From: Chitinophaga arvensicola | Lineage (GTDB): Bacteria; Bacteroidota; Bacteroidia; Chitinophagales; Chitinophagaceae | Assembly: GCF_900110835.1 (NCBI RefSeq) | Contig: NZ_FOJG01000001.1 | Coordinates: 2,181,022-2,245,021, forward strand | Direction of reading: 5' to 3' | Length of the DNA: 64,000 nt | In this document: positions 18,883 to 28,250 of the stretch, piece by piece | Numbering within the stretch: the stretch's first letter is position 1 | Layout of the letters: every line of letters starts with the position of its first letter | Notes under the pieces: generated by a model | Seen by the model: the letters and a program-made list of their open reading frames with translations, nothing else | Databases searched by the model: none | Told to the model about the DNA's origin: nothing | Position numbers and translations under genes: made by a program

Positions 18883-20037
18883 ATGATAAAATGTATCCGG
18901 TGCAGCCACGTGCACGCGATCACAAAATCCGGTATTGTAAGGGGAAAACAGCGCTACTATTGTAAGGATTGTAATATCTATTTCACCCTTCCCGGGGAAA
19001 CGGAGGCGGAGATCCCACAGCTTAAAAAGCATATGACCACTATCGTGGATATTGCAAAGGCGTTGAATATCTCCAAGTCTACCGTATCCAGAGCCTTGCA
19101 TGAACATGGGGATATCAACCCGCAGACAAGAGCCGCTGTACTGGAAATGGCCAGGCAGCTGGACTACCAGCCCAATTTGCTCGCTCAGAGCCTGGTGAAA
19201 AGCAAAAGCAACACGATTGGTATTATTGTCCCTGAGTTCCTGACCTATTTTTTTCCTACTATTATTATGGGGGCACAACAGGTGGCTGAACAGGCTGGTT
19301 ATAATGTGATCATCTGTCAATCGCAGGAATCTTATAAAACAGAAGTGGCCAATGCCAACGTACTACTGGCAAACCGGGTGGATGGGGTATTGATTTCCAT
19401 GACCAAGGAAACAAAGAAGTTTGATCACTTCAAGGCATTTGAACGGCATGGTATCCCGGTGGTTTTCTTTAACCGCATCTGTGATGAAATGGATACGTCG
19501 AGGGTACTGGTAAATGATTATGAGGGCGCGCTGAAGGCAGTGGAACATCTCATCAAAAACGGCTATCGCAATATTGCGCATATCGGAGGGCCGCCTGCGT
19601 TACTCATCACACATAACCGGTTAAACGGCTACCGGGATGCATTGGAAAAGCATAAGCTGCCTTTTAAAAAAGAGCTGGTGGTGCATTGTGATCTCTCAAA
19701 AAAAGACGCTATCCATTGTGCAGAAAAGCTATTGAATTTAAAACATAAACCGGATGCTGTTTTTTGTGTGAATGATCCGGTGGCTATTCAACTGATGCTG
19801 GTCGCTAAAAAGAGAAAAATAGACATCCCATCTGAACTTGGTATTGTGGGTTTCAGTAATGATCCTATTTCAGAAGTGATAGAACCGGCATTGACAACGG
19901 TGCAGCAACCGGTGGCAGATATCGGGCGTTCAGCGGCAGGTATATTACTGGAGGTAATAAAAAAGGGGGGTGATGGTGTGCCGGTGCATCAGTCGCTGAA
20001 AACAACGTTGATCGTACGGGAATCTTCCGGAAGATAA
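18883..20037 (+). CDS. LacI-family regulator with fused N-terminal zinc ribbon
   Basis: A 384-residue protein. The first ~45 residues form a four-cysteine ribbon (CIRC at 4-7 and CKDC at 27-30, with GKQRYYCKDC), as found at the N-terminus of IS1 InsA-type transposases. A standard LacI headpiece follows (TTIVDIAKALNISKSTVSRA, about 52-71), then a periplasmic-binding-protein-like sensor (~110-380) that would bind a sugar. The in-frame Met51 would give an ordinary LacI protein, but the ribbon is intact and in frame, so I keep the long start. It is divergent from the glycan operon and probably its regulator. The stop is followed by a shared bidirectional terminator. Confidence 0.88.
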   Translation: MIKCIRCSHVHAITKSGIVRGKQRYYCKDCNIYFTLPGETEAEIPQLKKHMTTIVDIAKALNISKSTVSRALHEHGDINPQTRAAVLEMARQLDYQPNLLAQSLVKSKSNTIGIIVPEFLTYFFPTIIMGAQQVAEQAGYNVIICQSQESYKTEVANANVLLANRVDGVLISMTKETKKFDHFKAFERHGIPVVFFNRICDEMDTSRVLVNDYEGALKAVEHLIKNGYRNIAHIGGPPALLITHNRLNGYRDALEKHKLPFKKELVVHCDLSKKDAIHCAEKLLNLKHKPDAVFCVNDPVAIQLMLVAKKRKIDIPSELGIVGFSNDPISEVIEPALTTVQQPVADIGRSAAGILLEVIKKGGDGVPVHQSLKTTLIVRESSGR

Positions 20038-20043
20038 AAAAGG

Positions 20044-20089
20044 ATTAAACGAAGAAAGCGCCTGTTAACAGGCGCTTTCTTCGTTTAAT
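20044..20089. terminator. Bidirectional terminator, perfect 21-bp stem
   Basis: Arms 20044-20064 and 20069-20089 are perfectly complementary over 21 bases with a four-base TTAA loop. A T-rich tail lies on the plus side and a run of six A (T on the minus strand) on the other. It separates the convergent LacI-type and GH74-like genes. Confidence 0.9.
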
Positions 20090-20101
20090 TTAATACATCA
20101 A

Positions 20102-23100
20102 TTATTGCTTCACTACTTTCATCGTTTTGCTTTGCGTGCCCTGGCTGATTTTGATATAATACACGCCTGGTTTCATATGCCCGCCAACCTGGTAGTTAGT
20201 ACCTGCATTTATTTTTGTACTATAAATAACGCTGCCTGCATTATTCACAATCATCAACAATGCCGGTGTTTTTGAGGGAGAAGTCATTTTAACATTAAAC
20301 GTGCTGCTGGAAGGATTCGGATATACGTCCGTTGTGAAATCCAGTTTGCTGCTGCTGTTAAATTTATTCTCTGCTACAGCCATCCTGTTTTGATTTTCCG
20401 TGAGGCTTTGCAGCGAATCTGCAGGAGATATGGTTCGCACTTCGATAGCTGCTATAGAGCCGCTATAAGGATCATACAATCCTGTTTTAGGATAAAAGAA
20501 TACGAGTATCTGTCCTGCGCTGTTGGCCTGGGCGCGGATAGTACGTATTACCGCAGTGTTCAGCCGGTTGCCGGCGGCCTGGTACACGTTGAAGTCCACC
20601 AGGCTGTCGAGGCCATTGGTTGCTTTTACGGTGAATATCCTTTTATTCTTCTCTGCATCCTGTGGCTCTACAAAGTGCAGGCGGATGTTGTACACGGTGT
20701 TAGGTGTAAGTCCGCGCAGGTAGTAGCGCATCTGTGTGATATTATCTTTGAATACGCGCATATACTCGTATACCTGTGGTGGCGCAGGATCTGTTACATA
20801 CGACAGGTCTACCGGCGCATTTACTTTCTGTACCCAGGTATACCCTGCATGCCATAATTTATCGGTGCCGGTAGGGCCTTCCGGAACGTACTGTGCAAAC
20901 GTGGTGTTGGCATACGGGCCCGGAGGCGTTTGTGTGGTACCGGCATTGATGGCCAGTACAACTGATTTATTGGTGGTGATGAGTTCTGTACAGTAATCAT
21001 CCATCCAGACAGTGCCGGGGCCCAGCTTTGCTATCCAGTAGGTAAGGCCGGTAGCATTGTCAGGTACGGTAATGGTGTCCCTGATCTGCGCCCAGTTGTC
21101 CTGGTAGGCGGTTACATTGTTCACATCTCTTGCAGTGGTAGTACCGGTAGCAACGCCCTGGTTGTCTACAAATCCAACGCCGTATCCTGCCCACCATGGA
21201 TAGCCCTCTGTGCTTCTTTCCACTTTGATCCATTGGGTGAATACGATGATGCTGCCACCTCTCACCGGGATGGAACCTTGTATGTTCAGACTTGTTTTTT
21301 CGGTGGTGAAGCCCAGTGTGGCTGCTTTATCGCCGGTATGGCCTTTTCCGCTGACAGTATATACAGCGCCTACAAAAGGTATATCTTTTTTATAAGGCAC
21401 CCAGTTCACCAGGTCACTTTCAAAACCATAGTTCGGAATGCCGCCGCAGGAGTCGAAGGGAACGATTGTTACGGGTAGTGTAGCAGATACACCTGAGCTG
21501 TCGCGCGTATTGGCGGTGATGGTGGCTGTACCTTGCCTGATAGCGGTGATAATACCTGCACTGTCAACAGTAGCTACTGTTGCATCAGAAGTACTCCAGT
21601 TGAGTGATCTGACAGAAGTGTTGGCAGGTGAAAAAACGGTGTTCATCAGCAGGGTATCTCTTTCCCCGATGATGGCGGTAGCTGGCTGCAAGGTAAGCCC
21701 GGTGGCCAGTACATTGGCCACGTGAATATTTGCCTGTGCGGAGATAGCCGGGTTGTCTGCGGAAGTGGCTTTGATGATCACGTTCCCTTTTTTGATACCG
21801 GTGACGGTGCCATTGTTGCTGACAGTAGCCAGTGTAGTATCGGAAGAGGTCCATACTACCTGTTTATTGCTGGCTTTTGCAGGGGTGAGTGTTGGCTTCA
21901 ATTGCAGGGTAGCACCTACAAAGATATTGGCCGATGTGCTGTCGAGTGTTAAAGTGGTTACGGGTATATAAATGACCGTGTAGGTTTTAGCCGCGGTGAA
22001 ACCACTTTCCGCAGAGGTGGCGGTGATAGTCACCGTTCCTGCCGACTTTCCTGTTACTACGCCATTCAGGTCTACCACGGCTACTGCCTGGTTGGAAGAG
22101 GCGTATACGAGGTTCCGGTTAGTGGCATTTACGGGAGTGGTCGTCAGCTTCAGCGTATCGGTATAGCTCACATAGAGATTACTGCTGTCGGATGAGATAC
22201 TGATTCCCTGCAGCGGAATAATACGTGCTTCAACTGCCGCTATGGAAGCGCTGTAAGGATCGTTGGTGCCCACTTTGGGATAGAAGAATACTTCTATTAC
22301 ACCGGCATTGTTTGCTTTTGCTTCTATGGTGCGTGTAACAACGGTATTCAGTTTATTACCGGCGGCCTGGTAAATGTTGAAGTTAGCCAGACTATCGATG
22401 CCATTGACTTTCACGCTGAAGATCCGGTTGGCTTTATCGGTATTGCTCGGCTCAATAAAGTGGAGGCGCACTGCATAATTTGCGTTGGGAATAAGGTCGC
22501 GCAGGTAATAACGCAGCTGGGTGACATTATTTTTAGACACGCGCATATATTCATATACTTTACGCGGTGCTGGCTCGGTTACCTGGCTGAGGTCTACCGT
22601 TGCTGTGATGGCTGAGTTCCAGGTATATCCCGCATGCCATAATTTATCCGTACCGCTGGGTCCTTCGGGAACATATTGTCCGAGGGTGGTATTCTGATAC
22701 GGCGTGGCCGGGGTTTGTGTTGTTCCTGCATTGATAGCGGTTACAATGGTATTCACCGTTAGCTGCACCGTTTTGGTGGCGCCTCCATCTGCCGTTGAAA
22801 TGGAGAGGGTGGTGGTACCAAGTTTTAGTCCCCTCACGATACCATTGGCATCTATTTTCGCAATGGTGCTATCTGCCAGCGACCAGTTGAGCGCTTTGTT
22901 GGTAGTATTGAGGGGCAGCACATTAAACGCCAGTTGTTTGGGCGTATTCATGGTGCCGTATACTACGCTGTCTATCGCGATGCTGGTAGATATGGTTGGT
23001 GGAACAACGATGATGGGATGGGTGTCCGTTTTCCCGCCGTCTACCGATGTAACGGTGATGGTAGTCGTACCCAGATTGATGCCTGTTACTTTTCCGAATG

Positions 23101-25555
23101 CATCTATTTTAGCGATGGTAGTGTCGGAGGAACTCCAGGTAACAGCGGGATTAGTGGGATAAGCAGGTGTAATTTTTACGTTGAGTTTGAGGCTATATCC
23201 TTTCACCAGTGTATCTGATGCGGTGTTCACGATCGATACAGATTGCACGGGGCCTGCTGTTGGTGTGCCGAAAAAGATACCATTGCCGGAGGCGGATATA
23301 AACATCCGTCCCTTGTTATCGGCGGTGATATTGGGTACAACAGCTGGTAATCTGTCGATGATGGTGGTCCAGGTGCGGCCGGTATCATCAGAACGGAAGG
23401 CGCCATAGGTGATACCATTGATAGGAATGGTCTGACTGGTAGCGTACAATGCGAGGTGTGCATTGGCCGTTGTGTCGGACATGGCCACGGCAATCCATTT
23501 GGGTTTGAAGCTTTCACCGCCTACCTTAGTGAAGGTTCTGCCGGTATCTGTAGTATGATAAAGACCGCTGACTTCCGGGTATGCTTCATTGTGAAATGCG
23601 AGCCAGATGTCGCCCGTTTTTCCCGGTGTAGCTTCCAGGTTGGAAGTGGTGGCATAAGCGGAACCATTGGAATTGCTGCCGGCATTTGCGGCTAATCCGG
23701 TGGCGGATGTTTTCGTAAATGATTTTCCACCATTGGAACTCACAAAGAAGGAGCCACGGTCCCAGACATAGAAATAATCACCATTTGCTTTATCTGATAT
23801 CAGGTGGTTTTCGCCGGGATACAGGTTCCATTGTGGCCCTGCGGGTAGGATACCGGAGGAAAGTCCGGTGGATTTTGTCCAGCTGGTGCCCAGGTCTTCC
23901 GACCAGTACACGCTACCCGGACTGTTGCCATCCATCTGGGTGAGCCACAGAATATTCCTGCGATTAGCGGATACGGCTACACGTCCACGGATACCCGGTG
24001 ATTTGGGAAACAGGGTATAAGTATCGCCGCCGTCTGTGGAATAACCTGAGCGGGAGTCAATAACGTCTACTGTAGCGGGGCCGTCGCAGCCAACGCGCAC
24101 AATAAATTCAGGATCGTTATATTGAAAAGCTACGCCCTGCATATTGAATGCGGAGTAGATGTTGTTGTGCAGGGCCGTGTAGGAAACGGCGCCCTGGTTC
24201 AGAGGCTCTGTCAGGGAGCGGTGATGAGCGCCGCCAACATCTGCGGTAACAGTAAGTAACAGGTTCTTACCGCTGGGAGGGGCCATCATGGGGCCTGTTA
24301 CCATGATTTCTTCCAGGCCAACCACGCGCACCTTCCAGTTGGAAACAGGTGCAAAGATATTGTCTGTGGAAAGTACATCCAGCATATCGCTGATCCATAC
24401 CCTGTCCGGATAAAATGGATCCCAGGTAAAGGTATAAGGACTATGGCCAGGTGCATTGAAGGGCAAACCATCATTGGCGGAATGTGGTGCTTCAGAATTA
24501 TCGCGCGTGATTTTCCCCTGCTTGTAGGAGCCCGGTGCGCCCCCATCTCTTGAAATAAAATAAGGATCTTTTTGCCAGCTGCTCCGGGTGCTTACTACAA
24601 TGTCATTTGAATTGGCAGGGTTCACCGCTACTTTAGAAAAGACCCTGGGATCTTTTTTGGAATCGGGATCTAAGAAGATGGGAGAAATATCCTGCCAGCT
24701 GCCGTTTTTATATTTGAAGACACCTTTTTTTATGTTCTCACCGCCTGCAGATACATACAGGGTGCCATCTCCATGAATGGCGGCACGTATGGGATATATC
24801 GGGCTGTTGTTCATCGGTGTAAAGGAAACACCGCCGTCTTCCGATACGAGTACGCCTGTGGCGCGTCCGATAAAGATCCGTTTGGTTACGCTCAATCCAT
24901 TTACGACAACCGTGCCGGCGCTTTTATCGAAAAGCAGAAAGGAGCAGGAGCCGGGTGTGGTAATGGCGCTTACCTGCGACCAGCTGGTTCCGGCATTCTC
25001 TGTTTTCCATGCACCGTTTTGATCGGTCACCACCCATACGATGTTACTATTGGAAGGATCTACCTGTATACGATCTCCATAAATCTGGGTGTTGTTGGGA
25101 TGTACTACAATAGGTACGTTCAGATCGGTCCAGGTATCACCCCGGTCGGTACTTTTCAGGATAGTACCCACGTTGCTGGAGCCTTTGCCTGGTCCCGGAC
25201 CAGCGCTGTTTTCCACCGTAGCATACAGGATGTTGCCGGTGCTGTCATTGGGATCTATCCCGAGGCTGCCGCAGCGCTGGCTGAATTCCCAGTTCCAGTA
25301 GTTGACCGGTATCTTTTTAAATAACATCATGTGCTCCCACTTCTGCAGGTTCTTGTTCCATCGGTAAGGAGTGCCTACATCAGTAGTAATAAAGTACAGA
25401 TCGGGTACCTTGGGATGCGCTACAAAAGAAGGCAGTGCACCGGAGCCACCAATCCGCACCTGGTTCCAGGTATACGTTTGCGCACGTATTTCCCGGGAGG
25501 CTGCCAGATAAAAAATGGTCAGTAGTAGGGTGTAGAAAATCTTTTTCATGTTCAT
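20102..25555 (-). CDS. GH74-like secreted multimodular protein with BIG2, malectin-like and type IX sorting domains
   Basis: A 1,817-residue secreted protein (signal peptide ends near REIRAQ; Met3 at 25549 is another start). Residues ~27-765 form a BNR-type propeller resembling GH74 xyloglucanases, with the two family aspartates apparently kept: Asp59 in TTDVGTPYRW and Asp439 in TADVGGAHH. Then come two BIG2 Ig-like domains (~770-935), a malectin-like domain (~937-1118), three BIG2 domains (~1119-1365), a CBM-like sandwich (~1367-1523), a second malectin-like domain (~1535-1710) and a C-terminal type IX secretion domain (DVYPNPSSSTF, ending MKVVKQ). It likely hydrolyses or binds a beta-glucan backbone at the cell surface. 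Xyloglucan as substrate is inferred from the family only. It has its own promoter region. Confidence 0.88.
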   Translation of the reverse strand: MNMKKIFYTLLLTIFYLAASREIRAQTYTWNQVRIGGSGALPSFVAHPKVPDLYFITTDVGTPYRWNKNLQKWEHMMLFKKIPVNYWNWEFSQRCGSLGIDPNDSTGNILYATVENSAGPGPGKGSSNVGTILKSTDRGDTWTDLNVPIVVHPNNTQIYGDRIQVDPSNSNIVWVVTDQNGAWKTENAGTSWSQVSAITTPGSCSFLLFDKSAGTVVVNGLSVTKRIFIGRATGVLVSEDGGVSFTPMNNSPIYPIRAAIHGDGTLYVSAGGENIKKGVFKYKNGSWQDISPIFLDPDSKKDPRVFSKVAVNPANSNDIVVSTRSSWQKDPYFISRDGGAPGSYKQGKITRDNSEAPHSANDGLPFNAPGHSPYTFTWDPFYPDRVWISDMLDVLSTDNIFAPVSNWKVRVVGLEEIMVTGPMMAPPSGKNLLLTVTADVGGAHHRSLTEPLNQGAVSYTALHNNIYSAFNMQGVAFQYNDPEFIVRVGCDGPATVDVIDSRSGYSTDGGDTYTLFPKSPGIRGRVAVSANRRNILWLTQMDGNSPGSVYWSEDLGTSWTKSTGLSSGILPAGPQWNLYPGENHLISDKANGDYFYVWDRGSFFVSSNGGKSFTKTSATGLAANAGSNSNGSAYATTSNLEATPGKTGDIWLAFHNEAYPEVSGLYHTTDTGRTFTKVGGESFKPKWIAVAMSDTTANAHLALYATSQTIPINGITYGAFRSDDTGRTWTTIIDRLPAVVPNITADNKGRMFISASGNGIFFGTPTAGPVQSVSIVNTASDTLVKGYSLKLNVKITPAYPTNPAVTWSSSDTTIAKIDAFGKVTGINLGTTTITVTSVDGGKTDTHPIIVVPPTISTSIAIDSVVYGTMNTPKQLAFNVLPLNTTNKALNWSLADSTIAKIDANGIVRGLKLGTTTLSISTADGGATKTVQLTVNTIVTAINAGTTQTPATPYQNTTLGQYVPEGPSGTDKLWHAGYTWNSAITATVDLSQVTEPAPRKVYEYMRVSKNNVTQLRYYLRDLIPNANYAVRLHFIEPSNTDKANRIFSVKVNGIDSLANFNIYQAAGNKLNTVVTRTIEAKANNAGVIEVFFYPKVGTNDPYSASIAAVEARIIPLQGISISSDSSNLYVSYTDTLKLTTTPVNATNRNLVYASSNQAVAVVDLNGVVTGKSAGTVTITATSAESGFTAAKTYTVIYIPVTTLTLDSTSANIFVGATLQLKPTLTPAKASNKQVVWTSSDTTLATVSNNGTVTGIKKGNVIIKATSADNPAISAQANIHVANVLATGLTLQPATAIIGERDTLLMNTVFSPANTSVRSLNWSTSDATVATVDSAGIITAIRQGTATITANTRDSSGVSATLPVTIVPFDSCGGIPNYGFESDLVNWVPYKKDIPFVGAVYTVSGKGHTGDKAATLGFTTEKTSLNIQGSIPVRGGSIIVFTQWIKVERSTEGYPWWAGYGVGFVDNQGVATGTTTARDVNNVTAYQDNWAQIRDTITVPDNATGLTYWIAKLGPGTVWMDDYCTELITTNKSVVLAINAGTTQTPPGPYANTTFAQYVPEGPTGTDKLWHAGYTWVQKVNAPVDLSYVTDPAPPQVYEYMRVFKDNITQMRYYLRGLTPNTVYNIRLHFVEPQDAEKNKRIFTVKATNGLDSLVDFNVYQAAGNRLNTAVIRTIRAQANSAGQILVFFYPKTGLYDPYSGSIAAIEVRTISPADSLQSLTENQNRMAVAENKFNSSSKLDFTTDVYPNPSSSTFNVKMTSPSKTPALLMIVNNAGSVIYSTKINAGTNYQVGGHMKPGVYYIKISQGTQSKTMKVVKQ

Positions 25556-25626
25556 AGTGGAATTATTGAGGATTGTTTAAAATATCCTGTGTAGTTATTG
25601 GTCTGTTGATCCACAGCACTAACGCG

Positions 25627-25645
25627 GTATTGTAAAAGACGATAC
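25627..25645. promoter_or_regulatory. Inverted repeat upstream of the GH74-like gene
   Basis: GTATTGT (25627-25633) and ACGATAC (25639-25645) form an imperfect inverted repeat with a five-base spacer, 72-90 bases upstream of the start at 25555. ACGATAC is also the core of the repeats in the susC/LacI gap, so the same regulator may act here. This is inference. Confidence 0.35.
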
Positions 25646-25863
25646 TAATTTCCTGACAGGCGTTTTCTTTCCCGGCTCGTTGAATTCAATAAATGGGCTA
25701 CAGTGGCTGATGCTACAGGGAATTGTTTGTTTCCCGAAGGGATTTCCATAAGGCACGAACTTTCAAAAAGAGCTATCCCTTTTTTCTTTTATCCCCATTA
25801 CTGCTCCCGCGTATACATTACAATTGAAGAATGAAAAATAGTAATTGGTTGATAAGTAGGTAA

Positions 25864-25871
25864 TACGTTTG
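25864..25871 (+). promoter_or_regulatory. Candidate promoter for a 42-codon ORF
   Basis: TACGTTTG is an exact match to TAnnTTTG. TTG at 25845-25847 lies 16 bases upstream as a possible -33 element. The predicted start of transcription is about 20 bases before the ATG at 25896. Confidence 0.45.
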
Positions 25872-25895
25872 TGAGAAACAGACTACGTAGCCGGA

Positions 25896-26024
25896 ATGAA
25901 AAAATATTTTTACAGGATAGTTGCGGATGGGGCCGTGTTGATTATTGCGGGATATTTTTTGTTTTATTTTATATGCAGATACCCGCGCAGGCAGATATCT
26001 GCATATAGGAGTTATGCGCCGTAG
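25896..26024 (+). CDS. Possible 42-residue single-pass membrane protein
   Basis: A short ORF (MKKYFYRIVADGAVLIIAG...) with a hydrophobic stretch at residues ~10-26 flanked by basic residues, including RYPRRQ after the helix. That is the layout of a small inner-membrane protein. It follows an exact TAnnTTTG box by 25 bases. Its last 13 bases overlap the end of the convergent ppnP gene. A 10-bp inverted repeat (arms 25971-25980 and 25997-26006) lies inside it, which could instead be a structure tied to the 3' end of ppnP. I do not recognise a family, and a chance ORF is possible. Confidence 0.35.
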   Translation: MKKYFYRIVADGAVLIIAGYFLFYFICRYPRRQISAYRSYAP

Positions 26025-26311
26025 TAACAGATATAGGCAACATCTTCTGTGCAGCTTACATCGAATGCCACCCCGGCTGCTACGTCAAAGCTTTCCTGTT
26101 GTTGATAGGTTTTCCAGTCGCCCTCCGGTAATTTCACGGTAAGACTACCGGAGATAATAACCATATGTTCTGTTACAGAGGTAGAAAACCGGTAATCGCC
26201 TTTTTTCATTACGCCGACTGTAGCCGGTCCTTTTTCTGTAGACAAGACAAGGCTTTGTACTTTACCTTCAAAGTATGAATTGTGTGCTACAGTGCTGTTT
26301 AATGTACTCAT
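26012..26311 (-). CDS. ppnP: Pyrimidine/purine nucleoside phosphorylase
   Basis: A 99-residue cupin of the PpnP (formerly YaiE, DUF1255) family. It matches the family's usual length and motifs: NSYFEGKVQSL, TVGVMKKGDYRFST, EHMVIISGSLTVKLP and the C-terminal YICYY. PpnP phosphorolyses several nucleosides to free base and ribose 1-phosphate in the cytoplasm, feeding nucleotide salvage. It is a single-gene unit; the start at 26311 fits the family, whose members begin a few residues before the NSYF motif. Confidence 0.92.
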   Translation of the reverse strand: MSTLNSTVAHNSYFEGKVQSLVLSTEKGPATVGVMKKGDYRFSTSVTEHMVIISGSLTVKLPEGDWKTYQQQESFDVAAGVAFDVSCTEDVAYICYYGA

Positions 26312-26546
26312 AGTGTATTGATAAATCGTGAACAGATGTATGAAACCACGCCCTTTTTATTAAGGACTGCACAAAATATAAAATTTACGATAGGGATACA
26401 ACCATATGTTTGTAATTTATTTACACATATAATCATAATATATTTATAATTTATGCTGGCATTAATGCGTTTGTTAAGCCTTTGTTAGTCCTCTTCCCGC
26501 ATTTTGCATACACTTTTTCAAATCACATTTTTTATAAATCGACGTT

Positions 26547-27410
26547 ATGAAGCTTCTGGTCATTTTTTGTGCCTGTTCCCTGACATTTTTTTCTACGGCA
26601 AATGCGCAAGCGGTACCTGATCCTATTCACCCCAACTTTAGTATTGCGCCGGTGCAGGAATGGGAAAAGCAGTTTGATGCTTTTACTTTTAAAAAACTAG
26701 AGAAAGACGGACATGTGTTGCCTTACCGTTTTTATCAGCCTGTAAAAATCCGTCCGGGTAAAAAGTATCCGCTGGTATTATTTTTTCATGGCGCTGGTGA
26801 AAGAGGAAATGATAACCGTAAGCAGTTGATGCGGTTTAAACCGGTAGCGTTCTGGGAAAAGGAACCTTGTTATGTTATTGCGCCCCAGTGCCCTGCCCCC
26901 GGAGCTGGTGAGCCGGATGGGGAGGCTACCTGGGTACAGACCGGTTTTGGCTGGCCCTCTCACCAGATGAAGGCTCAACCAACCTGGCCTATGCAACTGG
27001 CGATGTTGCTGCTGGACAGTATCATCAGGAATAACAATATCGACACCAACAGGATTTATGTAACCGGTTTATCTATGGGTGGTTTCGCTACCTGGGAAAT
27101 ATTGCAGCGGGAAGGTCATCTGTTTGCGGCAGCGGTTCCCGTTTGCGGAGGGGCAGATACTTCATTTGCAAAACAGCTGACCGGTATACCTATATGGGCA
27201 TTTCACGGAGATGCGGATAGTACCGTGATCCCTCAACGCTCTATAGATATGATCACCCGCATCCGTGAAAATGGTGGCAGGGAGGCAAAGCTCACGATGT
27301 ATCCGGGCGTAGGACACGGCGCATGGACACCTACGTATAGTAATGTGGAAGTATGGAATTGGTTATTCAGTCAGAAGAAGGGTGATGCCGGGCCGGCACC
27401 TGCTAAATGA
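26547..27410 (+). CDS. Secreted alpha/beta-hydrolase (esterase/prolyl-oligopeptidase-like)
   Basis: A 287-residue protein with signal peptide MKLLVIFCACSLTFFSTANA. The alpha/beta-hydrolase triad is readable: Ser176 in the elbow GLSMGG, Asp224 in HGDADSTV and His257 in GVGHGAW; the oxyanion region is LVLFFHGAGERG. Such proteins in Bacteroidota often act as carbohydrate or phenolic-ester esterases in the periplasm, and the family is commonly annotated as dienelactone hydrolase or phospholipase-like. No operon partner is clear; the WYL regulator starts 51 bases downstream and may be co-transcribed. Confidence 0.85.
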   Translation: MKLLVIFCACSLTFFSTANAQAVPDPIHPNFSIAPVQEWEKQFDAFTFKKLEKDGHVLPYRFYQPVKIRPGKKYPLVLFFHGAGERGNDNRKQLMRFKPVAFWEKEPCYVIAPQCPAPGAGEPDGEATWVQTGFGWPSHQMKAQPTWPMQLAMLLLDSIIRNNNIDTNRIYVTGLSMGGFATWEILQREGHLFAAAVPVCGGADTSFAKQLTGIPIWAFHGDADSTVIPQRSIDMITRIRENGGREAKLTMYPGVGHGAWTPTYSNVEVWNWLFSQKKGDAGPAPAK

Positions 27411-27461
27411 GGATGTATGAAATTTGGCATATTTTTACAGCTATGCAGGAGGAAAAGATAA

Positions 27462-28154
27462 ATGGACAATAATGAAACAAATCGGCTTTCACGGCTGACA
27501 GCTATCCTTATTCAGTTGCAGACAAAATCGCTTTTGACTGCAACTGAACTGGCTGATAAATTTTCTGTGAGTGTCCGGACTATCTACAGAGACATCAGGA
27601 CATTAGAACAGGCAGGTGTTCCCATTATAACAGAAGAAGGGAGAGGATATACACTGATGGAGGGGTTTAAAGTGCCTCCGATTATGTTCACTGAAAACGA
27701 GGCGAACGCATTAATTCTTGCTGAACAGTTGGTCCTGAGCAACAGAGATTCGTCTTTCGTGAAAGACTATACAGATGCTATTGGAAAAATAAAGGCGGTT
27801 TTACGATATACGGAAAAACACAAAGCCAATCTGCTTACCGAGCGTACGCGGTACTCCCAGAATATTAACCGTGAAAGGACCAGCAACAATTTATCATCGC
27901 TTCAATTTGCGCTTACTAATTTTCTGCAGGTTCAAATCGACTACCTGAATGAGGATGGTAAGGCCAGTAGCAGGATCATTGAACCATTTGCGTTACTGAG
28001 CACACAGGAAAACTGGTTGCTGGTTGCCTGGTGCCAGCTCAGAAATGATTTCAGGTATTTCAGGCTGGACAGGATTCAACAATTGCAATTACGTTCTGAG
28101 AAGTTTACTCCTCATAAAATGACCTTGCAGGAGTTTTTCGATAAGTATTATTAA
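27462..28154 (+). CDS. YafY-type transcriptional regulator (HTH plus WYL domain)
   Basis: A 230-residue cytoplasmic regulator. The N-terminal winged helix (RLSRLTAILIQLQ, then TATELADKFSVSVRTIYRDI at ~27-46) is the DeoR/HTH_11 type, and the C-terminal half contains a WYL domain (FALLSTQENWLLVAWCQLR, RYFRLDRI), which senses a ligand, often a nucleic acid or nucleotide. It lies 96 bases upstream of the RidA-family gene and could regulate it or itself. An AGGAGG-like stretch (27446-27452) lies 9 bases before the ATG, unusual in this phylum. Confidence 0.9.
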   Translation: MDNNETNRLSRLTAILIQLQTKSLLTATELADKFSVSVRTIYRDIRTLEQAGVPIITEEGRGYTLMEGFKVPPIMFTENEANALILAEQLVLSNRDSSFVKDYTDAIGKIKAVLRYTEKHKANLLTERTRYSQNINRERTSNNLSSLQFALTNFLQVQIDYLNEDGKASSRIIEPFALLSTQENWLLVAWCQLRNDFRYFRLDRIQQLQLRSEKFTPHKMTLQEFFDKYY

Positions 28155-28196
28155 TTTTTTTCACACCCCTGACATACCGCTGTCACACCTCCATTT

Positions 28197-28204
28197 TAAT
28201 TTTG
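28197..28204 (+). promoter_or_regulatory. Candidate -7 box for the RidA-family gene
   Basis: TAATTTTG fits TAnnTTTG exactly and lies 46 bases before the ATG at 28251. This implies the gene has its own promoter as well as any read-through from the WYL gene. Confidence 0.45.
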
Positions 28205-28250
28205 ATGTATTGAATGACGGGAAGTCGTTTATAATATTAAAAATGTAAAA

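Noticed and set aside
25971..26006. A terminator for ppnP
   Set aside because: The 10-bp inverted repeat has no T-run on the minus strand side and lies inside a plus-strand ORF; the evidence is too weak.
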